A stretch of 64,000 bases of DNA from the NCBI GenBank assembly GCA_950022295.1, contig OX465599.1:8618001-8682000 (forward strand). Reading direction: 5' to 3'. Both the position numbers and the translations under genes were made by a program. Below, one piece after another: positions 33,339 through 45,601 of the stretch (the stretch's first letter is position 1; every line of letters starts with the position of its first letter). This DNA comes from Bromus sterilis (taxonomy: Eukaryota > Streptophyta > Magnoliopsida > Poales > Poaceae). The notes beneath the pieces are model-generated. The model did no database searches, had not been told where the DNA came from, and worked only from the letters and a program-made list of their open reading frames with translations.

Positions 33339-34612
33339 GTGTGGCGCCCCATGGAGGAAACATGCCTTGCTGACAGTGGAACGACAAATACCATCCTGAG
33401 AGATGATAAGTACTTCGAGTCAATTCAAAAGTCTCCGGGTAGTATTATGACGATCGCCGGCTGCGGTCAGAAAATAGTTGGCTCCGGACGAGCAACTATT
33501 GTACTCCCCATGGGAACTACTTTGGTCATTAATGACGCATTGTTGTGCCCAGAGGCTACTCGCACTCTCTTGAGCTTCAGAGCTATCCGTGCTAATGGTT
33601 TTCATATTGAGACCAATGACGAGGGTGGTAAGGAATACCTCCTCATCACAAGGCGCGATGAAAATGGTACCAATGTCCTCGAAAGGCTTCCTTCATGGGA
33701 CACGGGGCTATACTACACAAAAATTGTAGCACCACCCGTGTACGTTACCTTAAAGACTGTTTTTCGAAGCTCTGAACTATTTTTCCTATGGCATGATAGA
33801 TTAGGCCATCCCGGTCTGAGAATGGTGAGGAACATAATTAACAACTCGAATGGTCACAATGTCAATGTGAAAAACTTCCCGAATCCCGATGATTTCGTGT
33901 GCTCCGCATGCGCTACGGGGAAGTTAATCATTAGACCACCCCCCTTAAAGGTGAAGGATGAAATCCCCGCGTTCTTGGAGCGCATCCAAGGGGACATATG
34001 CGGTCCGATTCAGCCCCTCTCGGGGCTGTTTCGGTACTTTATGGTACTCATCGCCGCTTCCTCAAAATGGTCCAATGTTTTCCTGCTGTCAACACGGAAC
34101 CATGCATTTGCAAAGTTGATCTCTCAGATCATACAAATGAGGAATAGATTCCCTGATTATCGTATTAAGTCCATCATAATGGACAATGCTGGAATTTACT
34201 TCAAAGGCATTCGATGATTATTGCATGGAAATGGGAATTGCAGTCGAGCACTCAGTACCGCATGTCCATACGTAAAATGGACTTGCAGAGGCTTTGATAA
34301 AAAGGATTAAATTCATTGCCAGACCTCTCCTTCAGGGTTGTAATTTACCAACTACATGTTGGGGGAACGCTGCGTTGCACGCTGCTAAACTCATCAATTT
34401 TCGACCATCGTCCTACAACATCCATTCTCCAATGCCGCTTGCGCAGGGGTCGGCACCGAAAATTTCCCACCTTCACAGGTTCGGTTGCCAGGTGTATGTA
34501 CCGATACCACCACCCCAGCGATCAGCAATGGGCCCGCTTCGTAAGTCGGGGATATACGTTGGTTATGAGACTGTGTCCATAATCAGGTATCTGGACCCCA
34601 TGGCAGATGATT
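33339..34612 (+). pseudogene. Ty1/copia protease and integrase, broken
   Basis: The protease active site is seen as LADSGTTNTIL (about 33368-33400). Integrase follows: the zinc domain FLWHDRLGHPGL ... CSACATGK (33783-33922) and the core DICGPI...DNAG with catalytic Asp residues. A frameshift near 34205 and a stop after HVHT (about 34275) break the core before the third acidic residue. The frame then continues with FGCQVYVP, KSGIYVGYE up to PMADD, where a solo-LTR-like element interrupts it. Confidence 0.85.
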
Positions 34613-34614
34613 GT

Positions 34615-35163
34615 TGACGGGGATCAACCCCGGCAAATCCCATGGTCAGGGACCCTGGGTTAATCATGAGAGGCACAGGTTGGACGATAAGCTCGTCGGC
34701 TAACAGGAGGATACGTTCCTGCTCGATATTATTGCTTGGAGATCCGTATTGAGATGATCCGGACGGCGGACAAGCGACACATGGGGCACGATTTACCCAG
34801 CTTCAGGCCCCCGGAGGGAAAACCCTACATGTTGCTTGTCTGATCTTGTATTGATGATGGTCTACAGAGGTGCGGTGAGGGATTTGGTGGAGAGAGATCT
34901 GTCTAGTCCTATGTGTGGGGATTGAGAGCTTGTTAGCCTGTCTAGAGAGGTGCTCCTGCCTCGCTTTATATAGATAGCCAGGTAAGGGTTTACATGAATC
35001 CTAGTCAACTACAAGTAGGAGTCCTTGTCTTGCGCCTCAAGTCTTCAGCTTCACGTCTTATTCCATCATGTCGGTGTCCACGAGTGGGCCTCTGGTGGGC
35101 CACCAGCCATGACACGCACCAGATACCCTCACGTAGAGGAGTCGTGGGGGTATCCCCTCGTCA
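34615..35163 (+). mobile_element. Solo LTR-like insertion in the copia element
   Basis: 549 bp starting TGACGGGGATCAACCCC and ending GGGGGTATCCCCTCGTCA, with a 5-bp duplication ATTGT at 34610-34614 and 35164-35168. TG...CA termini and a 5-bp duplication fit a solo LTR. A TATA motif CTTTATATAG near 34962 suggests plus orientation. Removing one duplication joins the copia frame (DDC-HTSRFADCIFDEDLF). The terminal inverted repeats are longer than usual for an LTR, so a small DNA element is the alternative. Confidence 0.7.
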
Positions 35164-36495
35164 ATTGTCATACGTCCCGTTTTGCTGATTGCATTTTTGA
35201 CGAGGATCTTTTCCGACTTTAGGGGGAGATAATAAACCCATTGATGATAAAAGTCGAGAAATCACGTGGCAAGCCACGGGGATCCACGCTCATGACCAGC
35301 GCACTGCTGAGACAAATAAAGAAGTCCAAAAGATAATAGATTTGCATGCGTTGGCGAATCAACTACCTGATCACTTTAGTGACTTGAAAACTGTGACAAA
35401 ATCGCATGTGCCCGCGCGCAATGCTCCGGAAAGGGTTGAGATACCTAAGTTAACTAATGGTACACCCGCTCCCGTCCAAAGACCTAAAAAGACGCGAAAT
35501 CTGGATTCTCAAATCCCAAGTACTCGGGGACGCCCGACAAAGATGGATAAGAGAGATTTATCTCAGACAGTCACCAAAGTCCCGAGAAACAAAAAGGGGG
35601 CCAATTGAGTCCTGGTGCTCTGGAAAGTCCTGTGCACGGGATTTCGGACTTGAACGTCCCTATTGAGGGAACATCCAGCGGAGATGCGAGTACACACATC
35701 GGCGCGGAAAAGCTAAAGGACCTCGTTCCTGTAATGGGAAAAACGGTAGAGCAAGAGGTAGCGCCAGATGCGCCCCATGACGAAATGGCCATAAATTATA
35801 TAAATACGAGAGATTCAATGAACCGTGCAATGGAAATTGTTGACATTAACTTTGCTAAGAAAATTGCCTCAATCATAGATCCTGACCTTGAGCCTAACAG
35901 TCTCGCTGATTGTAAAAGGAGGTCGGATTGGAACGATTGGCAGAAGGCAGTTACGTCTTAATTATTATCTCTCAACAAACGGAAGGTGTTTGGACCTGGT
36001 AGTCTAACTCCTCCCCACATCCGCCCTGTTGGCCATAAGTGGGTTTTTGTTCGTAAGAGAAATGAGAGAAATGAGGTGGTTCGATACAAAGCAAGGCTCG
36101 TTGCTCAAGGGTTCACTCAACGACCTGGTGTCAATTTTGAGGAAACTTACTCCCCAGTTATGGATGGTATAACCTTTAGATATTTGATCTGAATGGCAGA
36201 AAATCTGGACTTAACAATGAATTGATGGATGTTGTCACTGCTTACCTGTATGGTAACCTAGATTCAGATATTTACATGAAGGTGCCGGAAGGTATCCCCA
36301 TACCGAATCAAGATAGAACAAATCGGGGTCTATACTGTGTTCTTCTCAAGAAGTCATCGTACGGACTTAAACAGTCTGGTAGGATGTGGTATAATCGTTC
36401 CTTCACCATAAGGGCTACACGAGCAACGATGACTGCCCATGTGTCTTTATACATCGATACCAAGATGGATTCTATATAATCTCGATGTATGTGGA
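35164..36495 (+). pseudogene. Ty1/copia linker and N-terminal reverse transcriptase, broken
   Basis: After FADCIFDEDLF there is a stop, then the variable linker (35222-35960) with a charged, Pro-rich chain. RT begins at GHKWVFVRKRNERNEVVRYK, ARLVAQGFTQRPG and continues through DVVTAYLYGNLDSDIYMKVP and SSYGLKQSGRMWY. Stops near 35606, 35959 and 36192 and a frameshift near 36395 break it. The last codons before the gypsy insertion read SMYVD, the first part of the catalytic YVDD box. Confidence 0.88.
36491..36495. other. Target site duplication GTGGA, left copy
   Basis: Identical to 44773-44777. A 5-bp duplication made by gypsy integrase at the insertion of 36496-44772. Confidence 0.92.
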
Positions 36496-38112
36496 TGCTT
36501 AGCGGCTTCCCACCCTTCGTTGGTGAGCCCCAAGTGGAAGGCGTGATGCAGTTTAGCAGTGAGTTTCCCTTGGTGAAGATACCAAGGTTTGTCTCCCGTA
36601 GGACTCCGGATATGATAAGTAGGTGTCAGCGGCGCGAATGACGTGGACCTGCACACAGACACAGATAACTTTGTTCCCAACGAAGTTCAGAGAGGTTGTC
36701 AATCTCTTCGGTCTTGTTGTTCACAAAGGGTAAAACACAAGTGATAATGATAGCAAGTAAAAGAAGAAAAGTAAAGATAGCTTGAAACAGTAATAAGGAT
36801 ATGGACCGGGATACGTGATGTTCGCTAGTGATGTCTCTCTCCCAAAAGACGATAAAACTGCTATGCGAGGTAAACAAATTACAGAAAGGCAATTGACAGG
36901 ATTATGAACGCACCGCAATGCTAACTATGCTACAAAAGAAAGGAAGAGGTTCAAAAGCACGGGCATACGCCAAAATAAGTAGACCGAAATCCATCTGCAT
37001 CTACTACTAATCATCCACCTTGAGATATCTATCCAGAACATCTCGCTGGTATTAAGTTGCGAGCCCCACCCAAAGTGTAAACCCAAAGCAACAGACAACT
37101 GCAATAAAAGAACTTTGCGTAAAGTAAATAATCCTTGTGACCGCGGTCACAAGCACCGTTGTTTTCCCCCTTGTGGCAACAGCACATCCCCTAGACTCAT
37201 GTTTCTCTCACTCAAGCGTGTCATCAGGGAGGCATGAACCCACAATCTAGCACAACGCTCCCTCTTGGAGTCACTACCTACTACTTGGCCAAAGCAATAA
37301 ACAGCAACGGAGAACATGCAAGAATTACTTAGGAACAAAAATATAAAAGATCAAGACCAAATATATTACTCTATCACAATCTGAACATAATCTCATAATC
37401 CATCAGATCCGATCAAACTCAACATAGCAATTGCAGAAATATTACAAAGGTGCCTCGATCATGTAGGGAAGCTCACGAGGTCTAAACAATGAAGATCAAA
37501 GAGGGGAGGAGAACATAACATAGCTACTGATCACGGACCCATGGTCCAAGAAGAACTACTCACGGGACATCCGGGGAGCATCCATGGTGGAGAGGAGACT
37601 CCCGGAGGTCAATCCTCCCTCCGGCAGGGTGCCAGGAAGAGGTCTTCTGGTGCTCCCGATCTTGGAAGCGCAGCGGCGGCGGAACAGAGGCGAGTTCGCG
37701 GAATAGGGTTCCTCTTCTGGAGTTTTCCCGTGACGGGGTATATATAGGCGAAAGGGGGCAGCCAGAGGTGGGCCAGGGGCCCCAGGCCCCCCTGGCGCGG
37801 CCAGGGGTGGGGCCGCGCCGGGTGGCGCCTGGCCCCCTCTTGGCCCCCCTCTGGCCCCTCCCGGGCTTTTCTCGAAGCGTCCGTCACGCTGATTTTTTAT
37901 CTGAATTTTCCCGAATTTTGCTGGCACTTTTTATATGGGGGAAAACTGAAATAGAAAAACAGCAGAAAACAGGAACTGGCACTGGGGTGCACTGAGTTAA
38001 TAGGTTAGTCCAAATATGATAAAAATGTATGAAAGTGTATCTAGATCATAGCAATATCACACAAAACATGCATGTAACGAGCAGAAATTATAGATACGTT
38101 TTGGATGTATCA
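36496..38112 (-). mobile_element. 3' LTR of gypsy copy 1
   Basis: Begins (plus strand) TGCTTAGCGG and ends GATGTATCA, the complement of TG...CA ends. A TATATATA promoter box lies near 37738-37748. A short upstream ORF (ATG near 37586) runs into a GTGAGTAG splice-donor-like site, with an acceptor-like GTGTGCAG near 36649. Confidence 0.9.
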
Positions 38113-38128
38113 ACATCCCCAAGCTTAA
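38113..38128 (-). promoter_or_regulatory. Polypurine tract of gypsy copy 1
   Basis: AATTAAGCTTGGGGATGT on the minus strand, directly before the 3' LTR. It primes plus-strand DNA synthesis. A hairpin with an AGGA loop (38135-38146) sits just upstream of it. Confidence 0.8.
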
Positions 38129-40949
38129 TTCCTGCTCGTCCTCGAGTAGGTAAATGATAACAAGAATAATTTCTGTGGTGACATGTTAGCAACCATAAAA
38201 GGACTTTGAAAAGTAAAGCAATCAAGGTTAGAGATTCAATTCAAGTCATAACATGCAAGAGTCTATATTAGCATTGAAACAAGTAACAAAAGAACATTAG
38301 GTGCACGAGCTCTCGCTGCCCGTGACTCGAATGTCTCCAAACGGTGTTTGCGTGCAAGAAAGGGGATAGGGAATACGAGAAAAAAGTATTTTTGTTGAGA
38401 ACTCAATCTACTAAAGTGTCACACTTGGTCTTCTTTGGAATCTTATCTTGACTCGTCCCCAGACCACTAGCCAGGTACAAGTCAATTTGATCCACTCATT
38501 TTCGATATTTTGAGCACTCATGCAATGGATGAGCGTAAGCACGAAAGTTGACACTTAGGATGGCAAAGAGAGAATATGGTTGAGGAGGAAGACAAAAAGG
38601 GTGAGAAAGGCTCACATCAATGAGGACAATCATAGGCAGGAGATGCCCAATGATAGATATGATGTGAGGAGTAGGGATTGCCATGCAACGGATGCACATA
38701 CGAGCTAAGAAGCTCTCCAATGGAACTAGTGGGGGTGCATCTAACTTGATCGCTCATGAAGACCTAGAGCTCATTTGAGGAGGCTCATCCTTGGAATATG
38801 CAAGCCAAGTTCTATAGTGTGAAGGTCCCCACATAGCTATATGCATAAAGATCATCTCTATGGAGTACAAAGATATAAAGGGTGTACTAGTGTGGATCTC
38901 TCAAAAGAATAGTAGTGTTGCCCCTTTCTCTCTTTTTAATTCTTTTTATCTTTTTTCTATTTTTTTGTATTTTTTGTGGCCTCAATGGCTCTTTCTATTT
39001 AACTCTCATTTGTCCTCTTTGGGATCTTTTGATGTGTCCACTTTGGGATCTTTTCCTCACTTAAGGTCAACACTCTATTTTACAAGAAGGTAATGAAAAT
39101 CTTTCACACTTTACAAGGTACTAAAAACATAAAGAAGATATAACTATCATGATGTATGCAATGTATGCTTCTGCCAGTGTAGCAGGAACATGTATGACAT
39201 GAAGATTAAGTCATGAAGAGGTGGATGTTGCATGGCAATATAACTCGGAAAGGCTATGGAAATGCCTTGATAGGCAGGTATGGTGGCTGTTTTGAGGAAA
39301 GATATAAGGAGGCTTATGATGACAGAGCGTATCATGCCAAGGGTTTGGATGTACCGGCGAAGGTGGACACCAACTCTCGGAATGAGAAGAAGGCAATGCA
39401 CGGCACGTGAAAGGATAGCAAAATATGGGAAGGTGGAAGTGTCAACTCTCAATACTTACATTAGTCCGAAGAACTCATGCACTTATTATCGGTAACTCTC
39501 AATCTAGTGAGGAGGTTCACAAAGAGACAAGTACCCCGAGGAGGAGTGTATGGGGGTTTGGTTATCCTTGCGCATCCTCGACTCATGGTACGTGAGTGTT
39601 CTCTGATATTCGACTCCTCAAAAGAGTAGTGATCCATCTAGTAGCTAGAGTTCTCAACTAGTTTTTATAGGTTTTGAAAATAAACACGGATTGCCCAAAA
39701 TACGACACCTATCACTAATAGGCAAGAGCTCTTGACACCAAAAGTTCAAACATTACTCACATCAATACCTCAAAACTATTGCAAGCTACTACTAAAATTA
39801 AATAGCAACCTCAATAACCTACTTCTCAAAACAAGACACAACTCAGTGCAACAACCAACTCTCTTTAACAAGATAAACATGAAAACTAAAAAGAGTTCCA
39901 ACAACAAACTAAACAAAAGCCAAGGCTCTTGCTAAAACAACCTAAGACTAAAACTAAACATGGCAGTAGCTATGAAAAGATAAAGAACACACAACAGCTA
40001 AAAGATAAGCAGGAAAAATCCTATGATGTGTTCTAGATTTTGAAAGTGGAGCGTGTTTCTCTCCCACACAAAGCAAGAAAGGATCTAACTTGTTATGAAC
40101 ATCAAGCAAAGCTAAAGAAACTAAAAACAAAACCTAAGAGCGAGACACTCCAAGCATAGCACATAACTCATGAAGTGATAAAAATATAGTGAGACGAAGG
40201 ACGAACTGATGATTGTTGATGGAGAAGGGGATGCACGGGGGCATCCCCAAGCTTAGACACTTGAGTCTCCTTGAATATTTAATGGGGATGCATGGGGGCA
40301 TCCCCAAGCTTGAGCGCTTGACACTCCTGGATCTTCTTTCATCATCTTCCATCGCACACTTGAAAACTCCCTTCATACATAACTCATCATAAGCTGATTA
40401 GAGAGGTTAGTACCCTTAATAAATAATTTTTCTCCACTGGATATAAAGATATTCTTGAAGATCTACTGTTTATCAAGAGTGCCAAAAGGTTTTTGAAAAT
40501 AAAAAGCAAGCTTAAGGTTTGCAAAAGTTAGGAGAGACAAAACGTGGCAGAATCTGTGAAAAACAGAACAGCAGATAGTAAAGAATTTTTTAGGGGCACT
40601 TCTGCAACTCAAATAAAAAAACTCAGAACATACGGAAGTTTCGTAATTGTATAGAGCATACTTTGTAAAAAAATCAGCTCAAAATTATGAACTGGGATTT
40701 TTCTGGAATTTTTCTGGTCACGAGGACAGAATCTGTTTTCTGGACAGCATGTCACAACTTTTACTTCCCTTGCCGTAAGAGGCTATAACTTGGCACAAAG
40801 TTGAAAAATAAAGATACAATGATGTTTCTACAGAAGTAACAATCATCAAGACACAACCAAATAAAAAAGAAAAACCTAAATTCGTTGCGGGCTGCCTCCC
40901 GAAAGCGCTTCTTTAAAGCCATTAGCTAGGCATAATGCAAAAAGAAGAA
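38129..40949 (-). other. Non-coding interior of gypsy copy 1
   Basis: About 2.8 kb between protease and PPT, homologous throughout to 49431-52257 in the second copy. It has no conserved coding frame. Two GGGGATGC...GCATCCCC hairpins lie at 40227-40248 and 40284-40305. Confidence 0.75.
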
Positions 40950-41806
40950 TCAAGTTTTATCAAGAGAAAGAGAATAACTAGCCCGAGTAACGGACTCAAA
41001 AGGTAACTTGATTTTCTTTCTAGGGAAGTGTTCCATCCCATTTTTGAATGGGAATTGGAATTTTATATAATCCCTTCTTTCATGTCAATAACCGCACCAA
41101 CGGTGCGAAGAAAAGGACGTCCCAAAATAATTGGACATAAAGGTTCCCACTTTATATCCATAACAATAAAATCAACGGGAACATAGTTGTGATTGACAAT
41201 GATAAGAACATCGTCGATCTTCCCCAAAGGTTTCTTTACGGAAGAATCAACAAGACGAACACCAAAAGAACAAGGCTCAAGCGGTTTCAATTCAAACATA
41301 TCAAATATTCTTTTGGGCATAACGGAGGTACTAGCTCCAACATCACATAAAGCATAGCAAGAAAAGTTATTTAATTTAATTTTGATCATAGGGTCCCAAC
41401 CATCATCTAGCTTCCTAGGTATGGAGGCTTATACTCTAAGCTTCTCCTCCCCAGTTTTGATAAGAGCATTTGTGATATGCTCCGTGAAGGCAAGATTAAG
41501 TGTGCTAGTGTGGGGGTCTCTAGACATTTTGTGTAGTAAGCTAATAACTTCTGAAAGGGTGCAACTATCAAAATCAATATCACTACTATCAAAGGTGGTA
41601 GTAGTGTCATCTAGGCTCACTTGTTTGAAACCCTATATGTTCATAGAAGAGTCTTTATCTACTGTTGAGGTATTAGCATCACCATTAATAGGTCCAACGG
41701 GACTAGGAGTGCATTGGGTGCTAATAGTTTGAGTGGCCTCAACAATTTGGATAGTGGCAGCTGTATGGTGTGTAGGAAGGCTCTTAATTCTATCTTCTTC
41801 CTCTTT
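40950..41806 (-). pseudogene. Aspartic protease region of gypsy copy 1, broken
   Basis: The translation shows CYALCDVGASTSVMPKRIF, where DVGA takes the place of the usual D-S/T-G-A, and CPIILGRPFLRTVGAVIDM, the second conserved loop with ILGRPFL. It begins as a continuation of gag. A TAG near 41637 and a frame change at about 41063 break it. It is a retropepsin-like protease that would cut the gag-pro polyprotein. Confidence 0.82.
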
Positions 41807-42988
41807 TTATCTAGCCCGGCTTTCTTTGAGTTTAGCCATCATCCTAATGTTTTCATTGATTTGTAACTGGATAGCATTAATAGGAGTGGCCTTATTCTCC
41901 TCAAGAGGGGAGGTTCTAATTTTAAGCATCTCAATGTCAAGGGCTAAGATTTCTACCTTCAAAGAGAGATTATCTATTTTAGCTAATTTCTCCTCAACAT
42001 TTTTGTTGAAGGCTTTTTGGGTAGTGATAAAGTCTCTAAGCATGCTTTCTAATTCAGAAGAGGGGTTCTTGTTGCTAGGGTAAGTGTTGTTGTTCCCATA
42101 ATTGGATGGAAACGGTCTAGGATTGCTAGCAAAATTACCCCTATAAGCATTGTTGTTGAAGTTGTTTCTAGCAATAAAGTTCACATCTACTTGTTCTTGA
42201 GCAACCAAAGAATTTAAAGGAACATCATGAGGATCAATAGAGGGTTGCTTGGTAAGTAGAGACATAATTAAGTCAACTTTTTCATTGAGGGAGGTAATTT
42301 CCTCGACAGAATTTACCTTCCTACCTGTTGGAGCGCGTTCGGTGTGCCATTGGGAATAATTGGTCATCATCTCATCGAGAAGCTTTGTGGCAGCACCAAG
42401 TGTAGTTGACATAAAGGTTCCTCCCGCGGCCGAATCTAACAGGTTCCGCGAGGTAAAGTACAAGCCTGCATAAAAAGTCTGGATAACCATCCAAGTAGTC
42501 AAACCATGTGTAGGACATTTATTAACAAGAGATTTCATTCGTTCCCAAGCTTGGGCAACGTGTTCATTATCCAATTGCTTAAAATTCATAATATTACTCC
42601 TCAATTGGATAATCTTAGCAGGAGGGTAGTACTTTCCTATAAAAGCATCTTTGCACTTATCCCAAGAATCTATGCTATTTCTAGGCAAAGATTGAAACCA
42701 GATTTTAGCATCTCCCCTTAAAGAGAAAGGAAAGAGCTTGAGCTTAACAACATCACCTTCTACTTCTTTATACTTTTGCATATCACATAATTCAACAAAA
42801 TTATTCAAGTGTAAAGCAGCATCATCTCCAGCACCAGAGAATTGATCTCTCATAACAAGGTTTAGCAAAGCAGGTTTAAATTCATAAGAGGTAGCTGAAG
42901 CGGCAGGTTTGGCAATGGGAGTGCAGATAAAGTCTTGGTTGTTGTGACTAGTAAAGTCACACAACTTGGTGTTTTCAGTGGAACCCAT
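41807..42988 (-). pseudogene. Gag of gypsy copy 1, premature stop
   Basis: From MGSTENTKLCDF at 42988 through the retrotransposon gag domain (LKLFPFSLRGDAKIWFQSLP, WDKCKDAFIGKYYPPAKI, DEHVAQAWERMKSL) to a stop at SRAR. Copy 2 reads through this codon (GAA there, TAA here), so the stop is a point mutation in copy 1. In the ancestor gag and protease were one frame. I see no CCHC zinc knuckle. Confidence 0.88.
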
Positions 42989-43122
42989 AGTAGCAGCAAG
43001 TGTGGCAGATTTTTTGTAGTTTTTGATAAAAGACACAAAGGTAAAAACTGAAAGATAAACTAACAAGACAAAAAAACAAAGGTAAAGGGTAGTGTGCAAC
43101 TCCCCTATCTTAGCACTCGGAG

Positions 43123-43140
43123 TCCCCGGCAACGGCGCCA
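43123..43140 (-). promoter_or_regulatory. Primer binding site, tRNA-Asp type, gypsy copy 1
   Basis: TGGCGCCGTTGCCGGGGA on the minus strand, complementary to the 3' end of plant tRNA-Asp, about 10 bases inside the 5' LTR end. Confidence 0.88.
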
Positions 43141-43150
43141 GAAATTCTCT

Positions 43151-44772
43151 TGCTTAGCGGCTTCCCGCCCTTCGTTGGTGAGCCCCAAGTGGAAGGTGTG
43201 ATGCAGTTTAGCAGTGAGTTTCCTTCGGTGAAGATACCAAGGTTTGTCTCCCGTAGGACTCCGGATATGATAAGTAGGTGTCAGCGGCGCGACTGACGTG
43301 GACCTGCACACAGACACAGATAACTTTGTTCCCAACGAGGTTCAGAGAGGTTGTCAATCTCTCCGGTCTTGTTGTTCACAAAGGGTAAAACACAAGTGAT
43401 AATGATAGCAAGTAAAACCAGAAAAGTAAAGATAGCTTGAAACAGTAATAAGGATACGGACCGGGATACGTGATGTTCGCTAGTGATGTCTCTCTCCCAA
43501 AAGACGATAAAAATGCTATGCGAGGTAAACAAATTACAGAAAGGCAATTGACAGGATTATGAACGCACCGCAATGCTAACTATGCTACAAAACAAAGGAA
43601 GAGGTTCAAAAGCACGGGCAGTACGCCAAAATAAGTAGACCGAAATCCATCTGCATCTACTACTAATCATCCACCTTGAGATATCTATCCAGAACATCTC
43701 GCTGGTATTAAGTTGCGAGCCCCACCCAAAGTGTAAACCCAAAGCAACAGACAACTGCAATAAAAGAACTTTGCGTAAAGTAAACAATCCTTGTGACCGC
43801 GGTCACAAGCACCGTTGTTTTCCCCCTTGTGGCAACAACACATCCCCTAGACTCATGTTTCTCTCACTCAAGCGTGTCATCAGGGAGGCATGAACCCACA
43901 ATCTAGCACAACGCTCCCTCTTGGAGTCACTACCTACTACTTGGCCAAAGAAATAAACAGCAACGGAGAACATGCAAGAATTACTTAGGAACAAAAATAT
44001 AAAAGATCAAGACCAAATATATTACTCTATCACAATCTGAACATAATCTCATAATCCATCAGATCCGATCAAACTCAACATAGCAATTGCAGAAATATTA
44101 CAAAGGTGCCTCGATCATGTAGGGCAGCTCACGAGGTCTAAACAATGAAGATCAAAGAGGGGAGGAGAACATCACATAGCTACTGATCACGGACCCATGG
44201 TCCAAGAAGAACTACTCACGGGACATCCGGGGAGCATCCATGGTGGAGAGGAGACTCCCGGAGTTCAATCCTCCCTCCGGCAGGGTGCCGGGAAGAGGTC
44301 TTCTGGTGCTCCCGATCTTGGAAGCGCGGCGGCGGCGGAACAGAGGCGAGTTCGCGGAATAGGGTTCCTCTTCTGGAGTTTTCCCGTTACGGGGGATATA
44401 TAGGCGAAAGGGGGCAGCCAGAGGTGGGCCAGGGGCCCCAGGCGCCCCCCTGGCGCGGCCAGGGGTGGGGCCGCGCCGGGTGGCCGCCTGGCCCCCCCTT
44501 GGCCCCCCTCTAGCCCGTCCCGGGCTTTTCTCGAAGCTTCCGTCACGCGGATTTTTTATCTGAATTTTCCCGAATTTTTCTGGCACTTTTTATATGGGGG
44601 AAAACTGAAATAGAAAAACAGCAGAAAATAGGAACTGGCACTAGGGTGCACTGAGTTAATAGGTTAGTCCAAATATGATCAAAAATGTATGAAAGTGTAT
44701 CTAGATCATAGCAATATCACACAAAACATGCATGGAACGAGCAGAAATTATAGATACGTTTTGGACGTATCA
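43151..44772 (-). mobile_element. 5' LTR of gypsy copy 1
   Basis: Same structure as the 3' LTR. It ends on the plus strand in GACGTATCA. A GC-rich perfect inverted repeat GGCGCGGCC / GGCCGCGCC lies at 44452-44477. The TATA box is near 44395-44402. Confidence 0.9.
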
Positions 44773-45293
44773 GTGGACGATTTGAATATAATTGGTACAC
44801 CTAGAGATATTGAGGAAGCGAGTTCCTACCTGATGTCGGAATTCGAGATGAAGGATTTGGGTAAAACCAAGTTCTGTCTGGGTCTGCAACTTGAACATTC
44901 CCCTGCTGGGATTCTAGTGCACCAGTCTGCCTACACCCAGAAGGCGTTCGAGAGATTTGGATTTGATAAGGCATATCTTTCTAAGACCCCAATGATAGGG
45001 AGGTCTTTGAAGCAAGATAATGACCCATTCACGCCTAAGGAAGAGGGGGAGGAAATTCTGGGACCGGAATTCCCCTACATGAGCGCCGTTGGAGCACTCA
45101 TGTACCTCGCGAATTGTACACGGCCGGACATCGCGTTCGCTGTCAATTTGCTTGCTAGGTACAGTTCTGAGCCTACCAATAAACATTGGAAAGGCATCAA
45201 TGACGTCTTCCGATACCTGCAAGGGACCAAAGATCTTGGGCTATTTTATAGAAGAAATCAGGACCTATCATTGGTAGGCTATGCTCATGCTGG
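44773..45293 (+). pseudogene. Ty1/copia reverse transcriptase C-terminus and RNase H start
   Basis: Starts with the second GTGGA copy and reads VDDLNIIGTPRDIEEASSYL, then SEFEMKDLGKTKFCLGLQ and MYLANCTRPDIAFAVNLLAR, all classic copia RT, ending in LVGYAHAG at the start of RNase H. Here another LTR cuts it. This 170-codon part is open and better preserved than the rest of the element. Confidence 0.92.
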
Positions 45294-45601
45294 TGATAAC
45301 CCACAAGTGTAGGGGATCGCAACAGTCTTCGCGGGTAGGTATGACCCTAATTTATTGATTCGACACAAGGGGAGCCAAAGAATACTTATAAGCCTTAGCA
45401 GTTGAGTTGTCAATTCAACCAGACCTGAAAAAGCACTAGACAAGATATTTAGTAGCAACGGTGTGTTGACGGGTGTAGCCTTAAAGACTTCCCCAATCAC
45501 CAACACCACAAAGTAGTAGCAGCAGTGATGAGAGCAATAGTAACAACGAAGGCAATAAAGATGAAAAATGGACCGGGGTTCAAGATTTCACTAGTGGTAA
45601 C
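45294..45601 (-). mobile_element. LTR fragment of another gypsy-type element
   Basis: Begins TGATAACCCACAAGTGTAGG. Its sequence is the diverged complement of the end of the LTR at 56485-56642 (shared TTTATTGATTCGACACA and GAGTTGTCAATTCAACC), so it is the 3' end of an LTR in minus orientation. It is cut at 45601 by the next gypsy insertion. Its remainder is not seen in the window. Confidence 0.75.

Larger units (their letters stand above)
36496..44772 (-). mobile_element. Complete non-autonomous Ty3/gypsy element (copy 1)
   Basis: 8277 bp on the minus strand: LTRs 36496-38112 and 43151-44772, a 5-bp duplication GTGGA, PBS, PPT, gag and an aspartic protease. No RT, RNase H or integrase is found in the 2.8 kb between protease and 3' LTR, so it must be mobilised in trans. 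The gag and the DxGAS protease resemble the Athila-type lineage. It sits in copia reverse transcriptase. The LTR pair differs at about 11 positions in the first 400 bp (about 2-3%), which suggests an insertion roughly a million years old, an inference from usual grass LTR rates. Confidence 0.92.

Noticed and set aside
37556..37927. Gly/Pro/Ala-rich frames of 90-124 codons repeated in every gypsy LTR
   Set aside because: They lie in the LTR leader's GC block, differ between LTR copies by frameshifts, and have no conserved product. The leader function is more likely.
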